From: Kribbella steppae
GTDB taxonomy: Bacteria > Actinomycetota > Actinomycetes > Propionibacteriales > Kribbellaceae
Length of the DNA: 64,000 nucleotides
Direction: 5' to 3'
Assembly (NCBI RefSeq): GCF_004342025.1
Contig: NZ_SLWN01000016.1
Location: 62,001 to 126,000, forward strand
The position numbers and the translations under genes are program-made. How positions within the stretch are numbered: the first letter of the stretch is position 1; every line of letters starts with the position of its first letter. Shown here in pieces: positions 8,235 through 15,770 of the stretch. The notes under the pieces were generated by a model. It saw only the letters and a list, made by a program, of their open reading frames with translations, was not told where the DNA came from and did no database searches.

Positions 8235-9692
8235 ATGACAGCCACTCGCCCGTCGGTGCCCGACTTCGCAGCCATTCCGGTGCTCTCCGTCGCGGCCGTG
8301 GTCGTGGTCGTGCTCACGGCACTGTCCGGGCGGTACGGGTACCACCGAGACGAGCTCTACTTCATGGTGGCCGGTCAGAAGTTGGACTGGGGGTACGTCG
8401 ACCAGCCACCGCTCACACCGTTGCTGGCGCGTGTCTCGACGGAGGTGTTCGGGAACACCCCGATGGGGCTGCGGGTGGTGTCAACGCTGGCGTCGGCGAT
8501 CACTGTTGTCGTGGTGGCGTTGATCGCGCGGGAGTTCGGGAGCTCGCGCCGCGGGCAACTGCTGGCCGCTGTGTGTGCTGCCGTGTCCGGGTTCCTGCTC
8601 GGTGTCGGGCATCTGGTGTCGACAGCGACGTACGACCTGCTGGCGTGGATGCTGATCTGCCTGTTCGCGGTGAAGCTACTGCGGACAGGTGACGGGCGCT
8701 GGTGGCTCGCACTCGGCCTGACTGCGGGCGTCGCGTTGGAGAACAAGTACCTGGTCGTCCTGCCGATCGGTGCGCTATTGCTGGCGCTGCTGATCGTCGG
8801 GCCGCGTGGCGTACTGCGTTCCTGGTGGCTGCTGGCCGGTATCGCAGTCGCGGGGGTGGTGGCGTTGCCCAATGTGTTGTGGCAGTTCCAGCACGACTGG
8901 CCTCAGCTCACGGTCGCTGGTGGCATCAGCGAGGACGACGGCACCGAGAACCGGATCATGTTCATTCCGCTGCAGCTACTGCAGTTGTCGCCGTTCCTGA
9001 TCCCCGTCTGGGTGGTCGGGTTCCGGCGGCTGTGGCAGCTGCCTTGGGCCCGGTCCGTCGCGTTGGCGTATCCGGTGCTCTGCCTCGCCGTACTGGCCGT
9101 TGGCGGGAAGTCGTACTACGCCCTGCCACTGCTGCTCGTCCTGGTCGCGGCTGGCGCCGAGCAGGTGCTGTCCTGGTCGCGTCGTGCGGTGGCCGCCGGG
9201 CTCGTGCTGACGGCTGTGACGTCTGCTGTGTTCACGTTGCCGGTGCTGCCGGCGTCCGCGGTCGACTTCGTGATCCCGATCAACAAGGAGCAGGGCGAGC
9301 AGATCGGCTGGCCGTTGATGGCTGACACCGTCGCCGCGGAGTGGAACCGGATCCCCACCGACCAACGCTCGGCGGCGACGATCTTCACCGGCAACTACGG
9401 CGAGGCCGGTGCCCTTCGCCGCTACGGGCCCGCGCTCGGCCTTCCACCGGCGTACTCGGGACACATGAGCTTCGCCGACTGGGATCGTCCGCCCGACACG
9501 CAAACAGGTCCCGTGCTCCTCGTCGAGATCGAACGCTCCCCGGCGTTCGAGGCGCAGTTCCGCGGCTGCGAACAGGTCGCCACGATCGACAACATCGTCT
9601 CGAACGACGAGGACGGCGCTGCGCTGGTCCGGTGCGACTCCCCCGCCGAGCCGTGGTCCACTCTGTGGCCGAAGCTCCGGCGCTACTACTGA
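8235..9692 (+). CDS. Glycosyltransferase family 39 membrane protein
   Basis: A 485-residue polytopic protein of the PMT/ArnT-like GT39 clan. The early acidic motif YHRDELYF (residues 36-43) precedes the first long loop. About ten hydrophobic helices follow, then a soluble C-terminal domain (about 350-485). These enzymes transfer sugars from polyprenyl-phosphate donors on the outer membrane face. The acceptor is unknown. It is a single gene separated from its neighbours by short gaps. The ATG at 8235 lacks a strong Shine-Dalgarno sequence. Confidence 0.85.
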   Translation: MTATRPSVPDFAAIPVLSVAAVVVVVLTALSGRYGYHRDELYFMVAGQKLDWGYVDQPPLTPLLARVSTEVFGNTPMGLRVVSTLASAITVVVVALIAREFGSSRRGQLLAAVCAAVSGFLLGVGHLVSTATYDLLAWMLICLFAVKLLRTGDGRWWLALGLTAGVALENKYLVVLPIGALLLALLIVGPRGVLRSWWLLAGIAVAGVVALPNVLWQFQHDWPQLTVAGGISEDDGTENRIMFIPLQLLQLSPFLIPVWVVGFRRLWQLPWARSVALAYPVLCLAVLAVGGKSYYALPLLLVLVAAGAEQVLSWSRRAVAAGLVLTAVTSAVFTLPVLPASAVDFVIPINKEQGEQIGWPLMADTVAAEWNRIPTDQRSAATIFTGNYGEAGALRRYGPALGLPPAYSGHMSFADWDRPPDTQTGPVLLVEIERSPAFEAQFRGCEQVATIDNIVSNDEDGAALVRCDSPAEPWSTLWPKLRRYY

Positions 9693-9711
9693 CGTTCCGT
9701 AGGGTTGCCGG

Positions 9712-10332
9712 ATGCAATCGATGGTCGACATCCCGGCCGGAACCATCGCCCTCCGGGACGACCGCCTCGGCACCCGCTGGCAGGTCGAACTGTCCGCATT
9801 CCGCCTGGCTCGCTTCCCTGTCACTGACTCTGGCGACCTCCCACTCACCGGTCTCAGCTGGTACGACGCCATTGCCTTATGCAACCAGTTGTCCGCTGTC
9901 GTCGGTCTAGCTCCGGCCTATGTGATCGACGGCTCGGAGGTTCGGTGGGACACGGACTCGCCCGGGTACCGCCTGCCGACCGAGGCCGAGTGGCAGTACG
10001 CGTGCACCGCCGGTACGCCGGCCTACCGCTACGGCCCGCTCGAGGACATCGCCTGGTACGCCGACAACTCTGCTGGACGAGCGCATGCCGTTGGGTTGAA
10101 GGCACCCAACGCGTGGGGCCTGCACGACATGCTTGGCAACATCTGGGAGTGGTGCTGGGATCTCTACGACCCAGCGACGTACGGCTCCTACCGCATCTTC
10201 CGCGGAGGCGGCTTCGCCGACCCCGAACGCTCCATCGGCTCCACCGTCCGCCGCCGCTCCCACCCCACGTTCGCCATCGAGGACCTAGGCCTCCGACTCG
10301 CTCAATCTGTTGAGGGCGTGAAAGCTCTTTAG
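9712..10332 (+). CDS. SUMF1/formylglycine-generating-enzyme-like protein lacking catalytic cysteines
   Basis: A 206-residue SUMF1-fold protein. It has VDIPAGTIALRDD at the start, then PVT, the RLPTEAEWQYACTAG motif and GLHDMLGNIWEWCWD. The final family motif RGGSW-x-C is replaced by FRGGGFADPERSIGS, with no cysteine, so true formylglycine synthesis is unlikely. It is also shorter than canonical enzymes (about 280-300 residues). It may be a binding module or an ergothioneine-type relative without the DinB half. A TAGGGT box six bases before the ATG suggests leaderless expression. Its end overlaps the convergent quinone reductase by four bases. Confidence 0.8.
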   Translation: MQSMVDIPAGTIALRDDRLGTRWQVELSAFRLARFPVTDSGDLPLTGLSWYDAIALCNQLSAVVGLAPAYVIDGSEVRWDTDSPGYRLPTEAEWQYACTAGTPAYRYGPLEDIAWYADNSAGRAHAVGLKAPNAWGLHDMLGNIWEWCWDLYDPATYGSYRIFRGGGFADPERSIGSTVRRRSHPTFAIEDLGLRLAQSVEGVKAL

Positions 10333-11315
10333 GGTTTGAGAGCAATCTTGCCGACGGTGGCACGCGCCTCCAACTCGGCCAACGCTTTCGGCCCATCAGC
10401 CAGGTCGTACACCGTCGGCTCGCCAGGCGGGTACACCCCGATCGAGATCAACCTGGACAACTCCGCCATCAACTCGGCAAACATGTCCGGCGCCTGCTGA
10501 CTCAGCACACCGATATGCAGCCCGATCACGTGCACCTGGTGCGTGAAGTTCAACTCCCAGTTGCTGATCGACGCCTCTCCCCCGGCAACGCCGTACACAA
10601 CAACCTTCCCCGTCACCCGCTTGGCCACCTCGAGACTCTTCTTGAACGTCTCCCCACCCACCGACTCCAGTACGACGTCCACACCCTTGCCATCCGACAG
10701 ATGCCGCACCTCGCTGGCTAGGTCCGCGGTTCGGTAGTCGATCACGTGGTCGGCGCCAAGCCGCCGTACGACCTCATGTTTGCTCGCCGACGCGGTCGCG
10801 ATCACCGTCGCGCCGTAGTGCTTGGCCATCCGCACGGCCGCCTGCCCCACTGCACCGGCCGCCGCATGAACCAGCACTGTCTGTCCAGCTCTGAGCTGGC
10901 CCAGCGGCTTGAGTGCCGCCAGGGCTGTCGCCCAGTTCAGCACCAGGCCGAGCGCCTGCTCGGGCCTCCACCCCTCCGGCACCGGCGCGATCCCATCGGC
11001 CGCCATCACCATGTACTCCGCGAACGCGCCGTACCCGGTGCCTATCACCCGCGCCCCGACCTCGACAGCCGTGACGTCGGCGCCCAAGGCAACCACCTCG
11101 CCCGCCGCCTCGAACCCCGCCAGGTACGGCGCCTGAGGACCGCCGTGATACGTCCCCCGCGTCTGCATCACATCCGCGAAGTTCACCCCGGCAGCCGCTA
11201 CCTTCACCAGCACCTCACCACCTCCAGGTGCCGGCGTCACCGCGTCCTCCACCAGTCGCAGATCCACCGGCCCAGCCAGCGTCTCCTGCCGCAACGCCCG
11301 CATGACCCCGCTCAT
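10329..11315 (-). CDS. Zinc-independent NADPH:quinone reductase-like MDR protein
   Basis: A member of the medium-chain dehydrogenase/reductase superfamily, about 328 residues, quinone oxidoreductase type. It has a GroES-like N-terminus (GVNFADVMQTRG, in place of zinc ligands) and an NADPH-binding AAAGAVGQAAVRMAK motif. It probably reduces quinones or enones in the cytosol. I place the start at ATG 11315, because the sequence AAGGGGAG ends five bases upstream. A GTG at 11321 would add two residues. It is transcribed alone and converges with the SUMF1-like gene. Confidence 0.88.
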   Translation of the reverse strand: MSGVMRALRQETLAGPVDLRLVEDAVTPAPGGGEVLVKVAAAGVNFADVMQTRGTYHGGPQAPYLAGFEAAGEVVALGADVTAVEVGARVIGTGYGAFAEYMVMAADGIAPVPEGWRPEQALGLVLNWATALAALKPLGQLRAGQTVLVHAAAGAVGQAAVRMAKHYGATVIATASASKHEVVRRLGADHVIDYRTADLASEVRHLSDGKGVDVVLESVGGETFKKSLEVAKRVTGKVVVYGVAGGEASISNWELNFTHQVHVIGLHIGVLSQQAPDMFAELMAELSRLISIGVYPPGEPTVYDLADGPKALAELEARATVGKIALKP

Positions 11316-11414
11316 CCACACTCCCCTTGTTTGACCTTCATCGAAGTTCGACGCTGATCGTACTATAGCGCCGACTCACGGGGACGAGCGGCAGCATCCA
11401 GGCGCTTGTGCGCC

Positions 11415-11465
11415 CGGACCAGGGTTGCGGTCGGACCAGAGTTGCGATCGGACCAGGGTTGCGGT
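11415..11465. repeat. Three tandem copies of a 17-bp repeat
   Basis: Three consecutive 17-bp units (11415-11431, 11432-11448, 11449-11465). Units 1 and 3 are identical and unit 2 differs at two positions. They sit immediately downstream of the DUF7144-like gene, whose stop is at 11471 on the minus strand. Their function is unknown. Confidence 0.9.
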
Positions 11466-11470
11466 CGGTG

Positions 11471-11881
11471 TCAGCGCGTGAGCAGGCCTGGACGTGTCAG
11501 TGTCCAGATGACCCAGACGTCGAGCGCAATCACCAGCAGCGCCCAAGCCGGCGCGTGCGAGATGAAGAGGAAGTTGTTGAGGGCGCTGAACCCGGCCAAG
11601 GCGATCGCGAAGATGCCGGCCCACCGCCTCTGGGCGAAAAGGCTGAACCCTGCCACGACCATGGCGAGCCCGATCGCGAGATGGATCCAGCCCCACACCG
11701 TCGTATCGAAGGCGAACGCGTATCTCCTGACCGGCTCGAAGTCGGTCTCGTCAATGATCGCGGCGAGACCGGAGGTGATCTGAAACGCGCCCAGCAGCAC
11801 CATCATTGACGCCGCGAACGTGAACCCCGCCATCGCAACACCGGAGATCTCCGGGCGCTCGTCAATTTCCTCGTGGACCAT
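11471..11881 (-). CDS. Small four-helix membrane protein (DUF7144-like)
   Basis: A 136-residue protein with four hydrophobic helices and a short charged N-terminus. The pattern MAGFTFAASMMVLLGAFQITSGLAAI, followed by WGWIHLAIGLAMVVAG, is typical of a common actinobacterial membrane family of unknown function (DUF7144). The start at 11881 is supported by GGAAGGTGG upstream; the longer frame to 11962 adds an unlikely N-terminus. Its role is unknown. Confidence 0.75.
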   Translation of the reverse strand: MVHEEIDERPEISGVAMAGFTFAASMMVLLGAFQITSGLAAIIDETDFEPVRRYAFAFDTTVWGWIHLAIGLAMVVAGFSLFAQRRWAGIFAIALAGFSALNNFLFISHAPAWALLVIALDVWVIWTLTRPGLLTR

Positions 11882-12016
11882 TACCGTCCACCTTCCCTCG
11901 TCGATCCGCACTCGACTGATGCCAAGCACGAACGACGCTAGGCTCGCCGGACCACCCCCCACCTCACCCCCAGCAGGCGAATCCGCAGCCCCCAGCTCCC
12001 AGCAACGGAGGATTCA

Positions 12017-12625
12017 ATGCAACCGGCCGACGCGCTGGATCGCGCTGTTGACACCGTGGTCACCGCCCTCAGCCCCGCGACCGACCAGGACTGGCAGTGT
12101 CCAGCAGGCGACCTCGAATGGTCATGCCGTTTCACCGCTGAACACGCCGCACACTGCCTGCAGACCTACGCGATCCAACTCGCAAGCCGCGCTCCCACGC
12201 ACTACGTGAGCTTCTTCTCCCGCGCCCTGAACGACGCCACGAATGCCGACGTCCTGGAGCTCCTAGCGGCGAGCGGCCGCCTCCTCGCCGCCGTCGTACG
12301 CGCGGCCGAGCCCACCGACCGAGGCTTCCACCCCTTCGGCATGGCCGACGCCGAGGGCACCGCAGGTATGGGCTGCATTGAACTACTCGTCCACGGCGGC
12401 GACATCGCCGCCGGACTCGGCCTACCGTACGAGCCACCTCCAGACATCTGCACCTGGCTCCTGGCCCGCATGTTCCCAACCCACCACGCCGAGCAACAAA
12501 GCCGCGTCCCCGCCCTCACCCCCTGGCCCACCCTCCAATGGACAACCGGCCGCCTCACCCCACCCAACCTCTCCCCCACCACCACCTGGCACTGGCACAG
12601 CGCCCCCCACCAACCCCCCACCTAA
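12017..12625 (+). CDS. DinB/maleylpyruvate isomerase-fold protein
   Basis: A 202-residue protein of the four-helix DinB-like superfamily, close to actinobacterial mycothiol-dependent maleylpyruvate isomerase-type (TIGR03086-like) proteins. Conserved features are DWQCPAGDLEWSCRFTAEHAAHCL near the N-terminus, with candidate metal-ligand histidines, and GCIELLVHGGDIAAGLGL in the middle. These enzymes use mycothiol in place of glutathione; the substrate here is unknown. A clear GGAGGA Shine-Dalgarno precedes the ATG. The C-terminal 30 residues are proline-rich and less conserved. Confidence 0.75.
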   Translation: MQPADALDRAVDTVVTALSPATDQDWQCPAGDLEWSCRFTAEHAAHCLQTYAIQLASRAPTHYVSFFSRALNDATNADVLELLAASGRLLAAVVRAAEPTDRGFHPFGMADAEGTAGMGCIELLVHGGDIAAGLGLPYEPPPDICTWLLARMFPTHHAEQQSRVPALTPWPTLQWTTGRLTPPNLSPTTTWHWHSAPHQPPT

Positions 12626-12689
12626 CCCCCGCTTGCGCCCGCGGGTCGGTGGCCTTGGGCTGGCCTGCGAGGTCAGGCACTGAACCGGA

Positions 12690-13112
12690 GGTTGTTGTTG
12701 AGGGCAGTCGAGACCCGCCGCAAAGCAAGCCGCGGCGTCCAACCCGAGCCAGAAACCAAACCGCAGCGCCCAACCCCAGCCGAGGAGCCAATCGCGGCGA
12801 CCAGCCCACGCCGGCAACCGAACCGCGGCGATCAGCCCACGCGGGAAGCAAACCGTGGCGGCCAACCGAAGCCGCCGAGCGAAGCGACGGCGCAGCCAAA
12901 CCGCGGCGATCAGCCCACGCGGGAAGCAACCGTGGCGGCCAACCGAAGCCGCCGAGCGAAGCGAAGGCGCAACCAAACCGCGGCGACCAAACCCAGCCGG
13001 AAAGCAAGCCGCGGCGCCCAACCGAAGCCGCCGAGCGAAGCGAAGGCGCAAGGGGGTGCGGGTGGCGGAGCCCCCGCTCGCGGCGAGCGCAGCGACGCCG
13101 CACAAACGACGA
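12690..13112 (-). repeat. Modular GC-rich repeat array downstream of tRNA-Val(GAC) copy 1
   Basis: Read on the minus strand, two module types alternate. Type A contains CGTCGCTTCGCTCGGCGGC followed by TTCGGTTGGCCGCC (about 42 bases). Type B contains a TTGCTTTCCGG or TTGCTTCCCGCG start followed by GGTCGCCGCGGTTTGG (about 35-40 bases). The array begins right after the tRNA terminator with a block identical to that of the second array (15360-15680). It is open in several frames only because stop codons are rare in this composition, and no start or ribosome-binding site supports a gene. This stretch of over 400 bases holds nothing else that I recognise. Confidence 0.85.
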
Positions 13113-13152
13113 AGGCGACCCGCTCCGCGCTCTCCGCGGACACGAGTCGCCT
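13113..13152 (-). terminator. Terminator hairpin of tRNA cluster 1
   Basis: A two-part stem, AGGCGAC/GTCGCCT outside and a CCGCG/CGCGG core inside, ten bases beyond the 3' end of tRNA-Val(GAC). The same element follows the two other tRNA-Val genes in the window. Confidence 0.8.
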
Positions 13153-13162
13153 ATCGCCTTCG

Positions 13163-13234
13163 TGGACGATACTGGGATCGAACCAGTGACCTCTTCCGTG
13201 TCAGGGAAGCGCGCTACCGCTGCGCCAATCGTCC
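13163..13234 (-). tRNA. tRNA-Val(GAC), copy 1
   Basis: A 72-nt cloverleaf. The acceptor stem is GGACGAT/ATCGTCC, the anticodon stem-loop is CTTCC-CTGACAC-GGAAG with anticodon GAC, and the T-loop is GTTCGATCC. It is identical to the plus-strand copy at 19207-19278. It is the last member of a Gly-Cys-Val cluster. CCA is not encoded. Confidence 0.95.
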
Positions 13235-13255
13235 AAACCTGTTGTGAGGGTTTCG

Positions 13256-13326
13256 AGGTGGAGACGGGATTCGAACCCGTGTACACGGCTTTGCAGGCCG
13301 TTGCCTCGCCTCTCGGCCACTCCACC
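13256..13326 (-). tRNA. tRNA-Cys(GCA), copy 1
   Basis: A 71-nt tRNA. The acceptor stem is GGTGGAG/CTCCACC with discriminator T, the anticodon loop is CTGCAAA (anticodon GCA), and the T-loop is GTTCGAATC. It is the middle gene of the minus-strand Gly-Cys-Val cluster and is identical to the copy at 19101-19171. Confidence 0.95.
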
Positions 13327-13361
13327 AGTGAGAAGAAAGCTGGCCCGCCGAACCCTCTCCG

Positions 13362-13434
13362 AGCGGACGACCGGGTTCGAACCGGCGACCTCAACCTTGG
13401 CAAGGTTGCGCTCTACCAACTGAGCTACGTCCGC
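13362..13434 (-). tRNA. tRNA-Gly(GCC), copy 1
   Basis: A 73-nt tRNA. The acceptor stem is GCGGACG/CGTCCGC, the anticodon stem-loop is CAACC-TTGCCAA-GGTTG (anticodon GCC), and the T-loop is GTTCGAACC. It is the first gene of the minus-strand cluster. A second identical copy is at 18993-19065. Confidence 0.95.
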
Positions 13435-13470
13435 AGTGCGACCGGTTTTTCGTTCCCCGGCGCGAGAAGA

Positions 13471-13498
13471 ACATTAGCCCATCTCCGCCGGACTTCAA
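13471..13498 (-). promoter_or_regulatory. Sigma-70-type promoter of tRNA cluster 1
   Basis: On the minus strand, TTGAAG (13498-13493) and TAATGT (13476-13471) are separated by 16 bases and lie 37 bases upstream of tRNA-Gly. This is a good housekeeping promoter match for a high-GC genome. Confidence 0.65.
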
Positions 13499-13573
13499 AA
13501 ACCGGGGTCCCCCTCCAGGTCGACGTACGGTCATCAACCGGTCACCTACGGACGGGCCGATCGTCCCGGATCG

Positions 13574-13587
13574 CCTTAGCACTAAGG
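13574..13587. promoter_or_regulatory. 14-bp perfect palindrome upstream of pabC
   Basis: CCTTAG-CA-CTAAGG lies 21 bases before the pabC start. It could be an operator or overlap the promoter (a TGTTAT -10-like sequence follows). No regulator can be assigned. Confidence 0.4.
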
Positions 13588-13608
13588 TGTTATGCGGAAG
13601 GAGCACCA

Positions 13609-14427
13609 ATGCGTATCTGGCTGAACGGCACCCTGCAGGACGACCAGGCGGGCGTCTCGCCACTCGATCACGGACTGACCACGGGCGACGGGGTGTTCGA
13701 GACGATCAAGATCGTCGAAGGACGACCGTTCGCGGTCACCAAGCATCTGGAGCGGTTGGTCCGATCCGCGGTCGGTCTCGGCCTGCCGGAGCCGGACGTC
13801 GCACAGGTCGAGCAGGGCATCGCGGCCGTGGTGAAGGCCGACCCGGACATCCCCTTCGGCCGGCTGCGGATCACGTACACGGGTGGTGTCTCACCGTTGT
13901 CGTCCGATCGCGGTACGTCGGGTCCGACGATCGTGGTCGCGTCCCAGGCCATCCAGCGCCCCGGACCGACGTCGGCGATCGTGACGGTTCCGTGGGTCCG
14001 CAACGAACGCAGCGCGGTCGCCGGTCTCAAGACGACGTCGTACGCCGAGAACGTCCGAGCCCTCGCCTACGCAAAGGAACGCGGCGGCAGCGAGGCGATC
14101 TTCGCCAACACGGTCGGAAACCTCTCTGAGGGCACCGGTTCGAACATCTTCTGCGTGTACGACGGCGAGCTCGTCACGCCGACCCTCGAGTCGGGCGCTT
14201 TGGCCGGTGTCACCCGTGCTCTGGTCCTCGCCTGGTTCGGCGCTGTCGAGCGCGACGTACCGCTGGGCCGCCTCCACGAGGCCGACGAGATCTTCCTCAC
14301 CTCCACCACCCGCGACGTCCAAGCCATCCACCGCGTCGACGACCGCGACCTCCCTGCCCCGGGCCCAATCACCGCCGAAGTCGCACAAGTCTTCGCCACC
14401 CGCTCCGCCGAAGACCTCGACCCCTAA
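13609..14427 (+). CDS. pabC: Class IV aminotransferase, 4-amino-4-deoxychorismate lyase type
   Basis: A 272-residue fold-type IV PLP enzyme. Key features are the N-terminal LDHGLTTGDGVFETIKI motif, the PLP lysine K141 in GLKTTSYAENVRAL, and NLSEGTGSNIFCV with TPTLESGALAGVTR, which bind the cofactor phosphate. The short length and lack of branched-chain aminotransferase features favour aminodeoxychorismate lyase, which releases pyruvate to give p-aminobenzoate for folate. A D-amino acid aminotransferase cannot be excluded. A GGAAGGAG Shine-Dalgarno sequence fixes the ATG at 13609; the much longer open frame upstream runs through the tRNA genes and is not real. No pabA or pabB is nearby. Confidence 0.82.
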   Translation: MRIWLNGTLQDDQAGVSPLDHGLTTGDGVFETIKIVEGRPFAVTKHLERLVRSAVGLGLPEPDVAQVEQGIAAVVKADPDIPFGRLRITYTGGVSPLSSDRGTSGPTIVVASQAIQRPGPTSAIVTVPWVRNERSAVAGLKTTSYAENVRALAYAKERGGSEAIFANTVGNLSEGTGSNIFCVYDGELVTPTLESGALAGVTRALVLAWFGAVERDVPLGRLHEADEIFLTSTTRDVQAIHRVDDRDLPAPGPITAEVAQVFATRSAEDLDP

Positions 14428-14490
14428 CCAACCCGGCCTAACCCGAAGCCCACTGCGGCGAACGGTTACCGCGGCCGGCGGGCATCAGTA

Positions 14491-14526
14491 GAACAGCTCT
14501 CCGCGTGTTGCTGCGGAGAGCTGTTC
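14491..14526. terminator. Bidirectional terminator hairpin
   Basis: A perfect 14-bp stem (14491-14504 with 14513-14526) and an 8-base loop lie between the convergent pabC and CGNR genes. Confidence 0.85.
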
Positions 14527-14533
14527 GAGGCGC

Positions 14534-15100
14534 CTACTCGCCTGAGGCTTTGCGGCGTTCGCGGTACGCGGCGACATGCAGGCGGTTGCCGCAGGTGCGC
14601 GCGTCGCAGTAACGCTTCGAGCGGTTGCGGGACAAGTCGATCAGGGCGTCGTCGCAATCCGGGGCCTCACAGCGACGGAGTCGTTCACGTTCGCCGGCCG
14701 AGATCACCTGGGCAAGCGCAATCCCACACTCGACCGTGATCCGGCACGCCAGCGACGCACCGTCACGCGAGTAGTGGATGTGCCACGGGTGCCCGTCGTG
14801 ATTCGTCAACCGCGGCGTCGTCGTACCGCGGGCGACGATCGCGTTGATCATCGCCGCCGCCGTGGCATCGGATTCCGTGGTGAAAACCGGCGAGAACAAC
14901 GGCCGCAGCTCGCGGACCTCGGACAGATCCTTCTCCGTCAACGTCCCGACCGCACTGAACTCGCGCTCCTGGACGAACTTCTCCAGATCCTCGAGCGAAT
15001 CCATGGTGTCGACCTGGCTGTTCGGCCCGGGCAGCGTGTTCACCAGCCGGACCAGCGTGCCGAGCGCCTGCTCGGTGTCGTGCGAGAAAGTCACAATCAC
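14534..15100 (-). CDS. CGNR zinc-finger protein
   Basis: A 188-residue protein (186 if the GTG at 15094 is used, which sits at better distance from GGAG). The N-terminal half is the ABATE-type stress-response domain (ALGTLVRLVNTLPG). The C-terminal zinc finger has cysteines in RRCEAPDCDDALIDLSRN, then RYCDARTCGNRLHVAAYRERR, which includes the namesake CGNR. These proteins are putative transcription regulators in actinobacteria. No divergent partner is present; the next gene upstream is tRNA-Val(CAC). Confidence 0.85.
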   Translation of the reverse strand: MIVTFSHDTEQALGTLVRLVNTLPGPNSQVDTMDSLEDLEKFVQEREFSAVGTLTEKDLSEVRELRPLFSPVFTTESDATAAAMINAIVARGTTTPRLTNHDGHPWHIHYSRDGASLACRITVECGIALAQVISAGERERLRRCEAPDCDDALIDLSRNRSKRYCDARTCGNRLHVAAYRERRKASGE

Positions 15101-15224
15101 GTCTCCAACGCGACGGGGTCTCCGTCTTGCAGCAAGAGTAGCCCGGCCGGATTAGATCGTCGCTGAATGATGCGCTAAGGTTTCACCCGCAAGGCACACA
15201 AAGCAACACCAGCACCACCAGAGC

Positions 15225-15296
15225 GGGCGATTGGCGCAGTGGTAGCGCGCTTCGTTCACACCGAAGAGGTCACTGGTTCGAACCCAGTATCGCCCA
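15225..15296 (+). tRNA. tRNA-Val(CAC)
   Basis: A 72-nt tRNA. The acceptor stem is GGGCGAT/ATCGCCC, the anticodon stem-loop is CTTCG-TTCACAC-CGAAG (anticodon CAC), and the T-loop is GTTCGAACC. It is closely similar to the tRNA-Val(GAC) genes and shares their downstream terminator and repeat block, pointing to descent by duplication. CCA is not encoded. Confidence 0.95.
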
Positions 15297-15306
15297 CGAA
15301 GTCGAT

Positions 15307-15346
15307 AGGCGACTCGTGTCCGCGGAAAGCGCGGACTGGGTCGCCT
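15307..15346 (+). terminator. Terminator hairpin of tRNA-Val(CAC)
   Basis: Outer stem AGGCGAC/GTCGCCT (15307-15313 with 15340-15346), inner stem GTCCGCG/CGCGGAC (15318-15324 with 15330-15336) and a 5-base loop. The same design follows both tRNA-Val(GAC) genes. Confidence 0.85.
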
Positions 15347-15359
15347 TCGTCGTTTGTGC

Positions 15360-15680
15360 GGCGTCGCTGCGCTCGCCGCGAGCGGGGGCTCCGCCACCCG
15401 CACCCCCTTGCGCCTTCGCTTCGCTCGGCGGCTTCGGTTGGCCGCCGCGTCTCTCTTTCCGGCTCGGGTTGGTCGCCGCGGTTTGGTTGCGCCGTCGCTT
15501 CGCTCGGCGGCTTGGGCTGGGCGCCCCGTCTCTCTTTCCGGCTGGGGTTGGTCGCCCCGGGTTGCTTTCCGGCTCGGGTTGGTCGCCGTGGATTGGTTGC
15601 GCCGTCGCTTCGCTGGCGGCTCGGGTTGCTCGCCGCGGTTTGGTTGGGCCGTCGCTTCGCTCGGCGGCCACCGGAGCAGC
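15360..15680 (+). repeat. Modular GC-rich repeat array downstream of tRNA-Val(CAC)
   Basis: The array starts with the same block as the minus-strand array at 12690-13112 (GCGTCGCTGCGCTCGCCGCG, then GGGGGCTCCGCCACCCGCAC). It continues with alternating A modules (CGCTTCGCTCGGCGGC core, four copies, one lacking a base) and B modules (TTTCCGGCTCGGGTTGGTCG core). No start codon with a ribosome-binding site supports a gene. The remaining bases to 15770 hold nothing I recognise. A degenerate single B-like piece also occurs near 16250-16290. Confidence 0.85.
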
Positions 15681-15770
15681 GCGATCGCGCCATGAGCAAT
15701 CAGCTGCGCCGCGTGCAGATGGTCGCGGAAGCCAAGTGTCCAAGGGCTTTTGGTTCGTGCCAGTAGTTGT

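Noticed and set aside
12690..13112. CRISPR array
   Set aside because: Units are direct and adjacent without unique equal-length spacers, and no cas genes are present. The same holds for 15360-15680 and 11415-11465.
13574..13587. CIRCE heat-shock element
   Set aside because: Only a TTAGCACT-like half is seen; the spaced GAGTGCTAA half is missing.
12538..13608. Long open frame running into pabC
   Set aside because: It passes through a repeat array and three tRNA genes. The pabC start at 13609 has a strong ribosome-binding site and matches family length.
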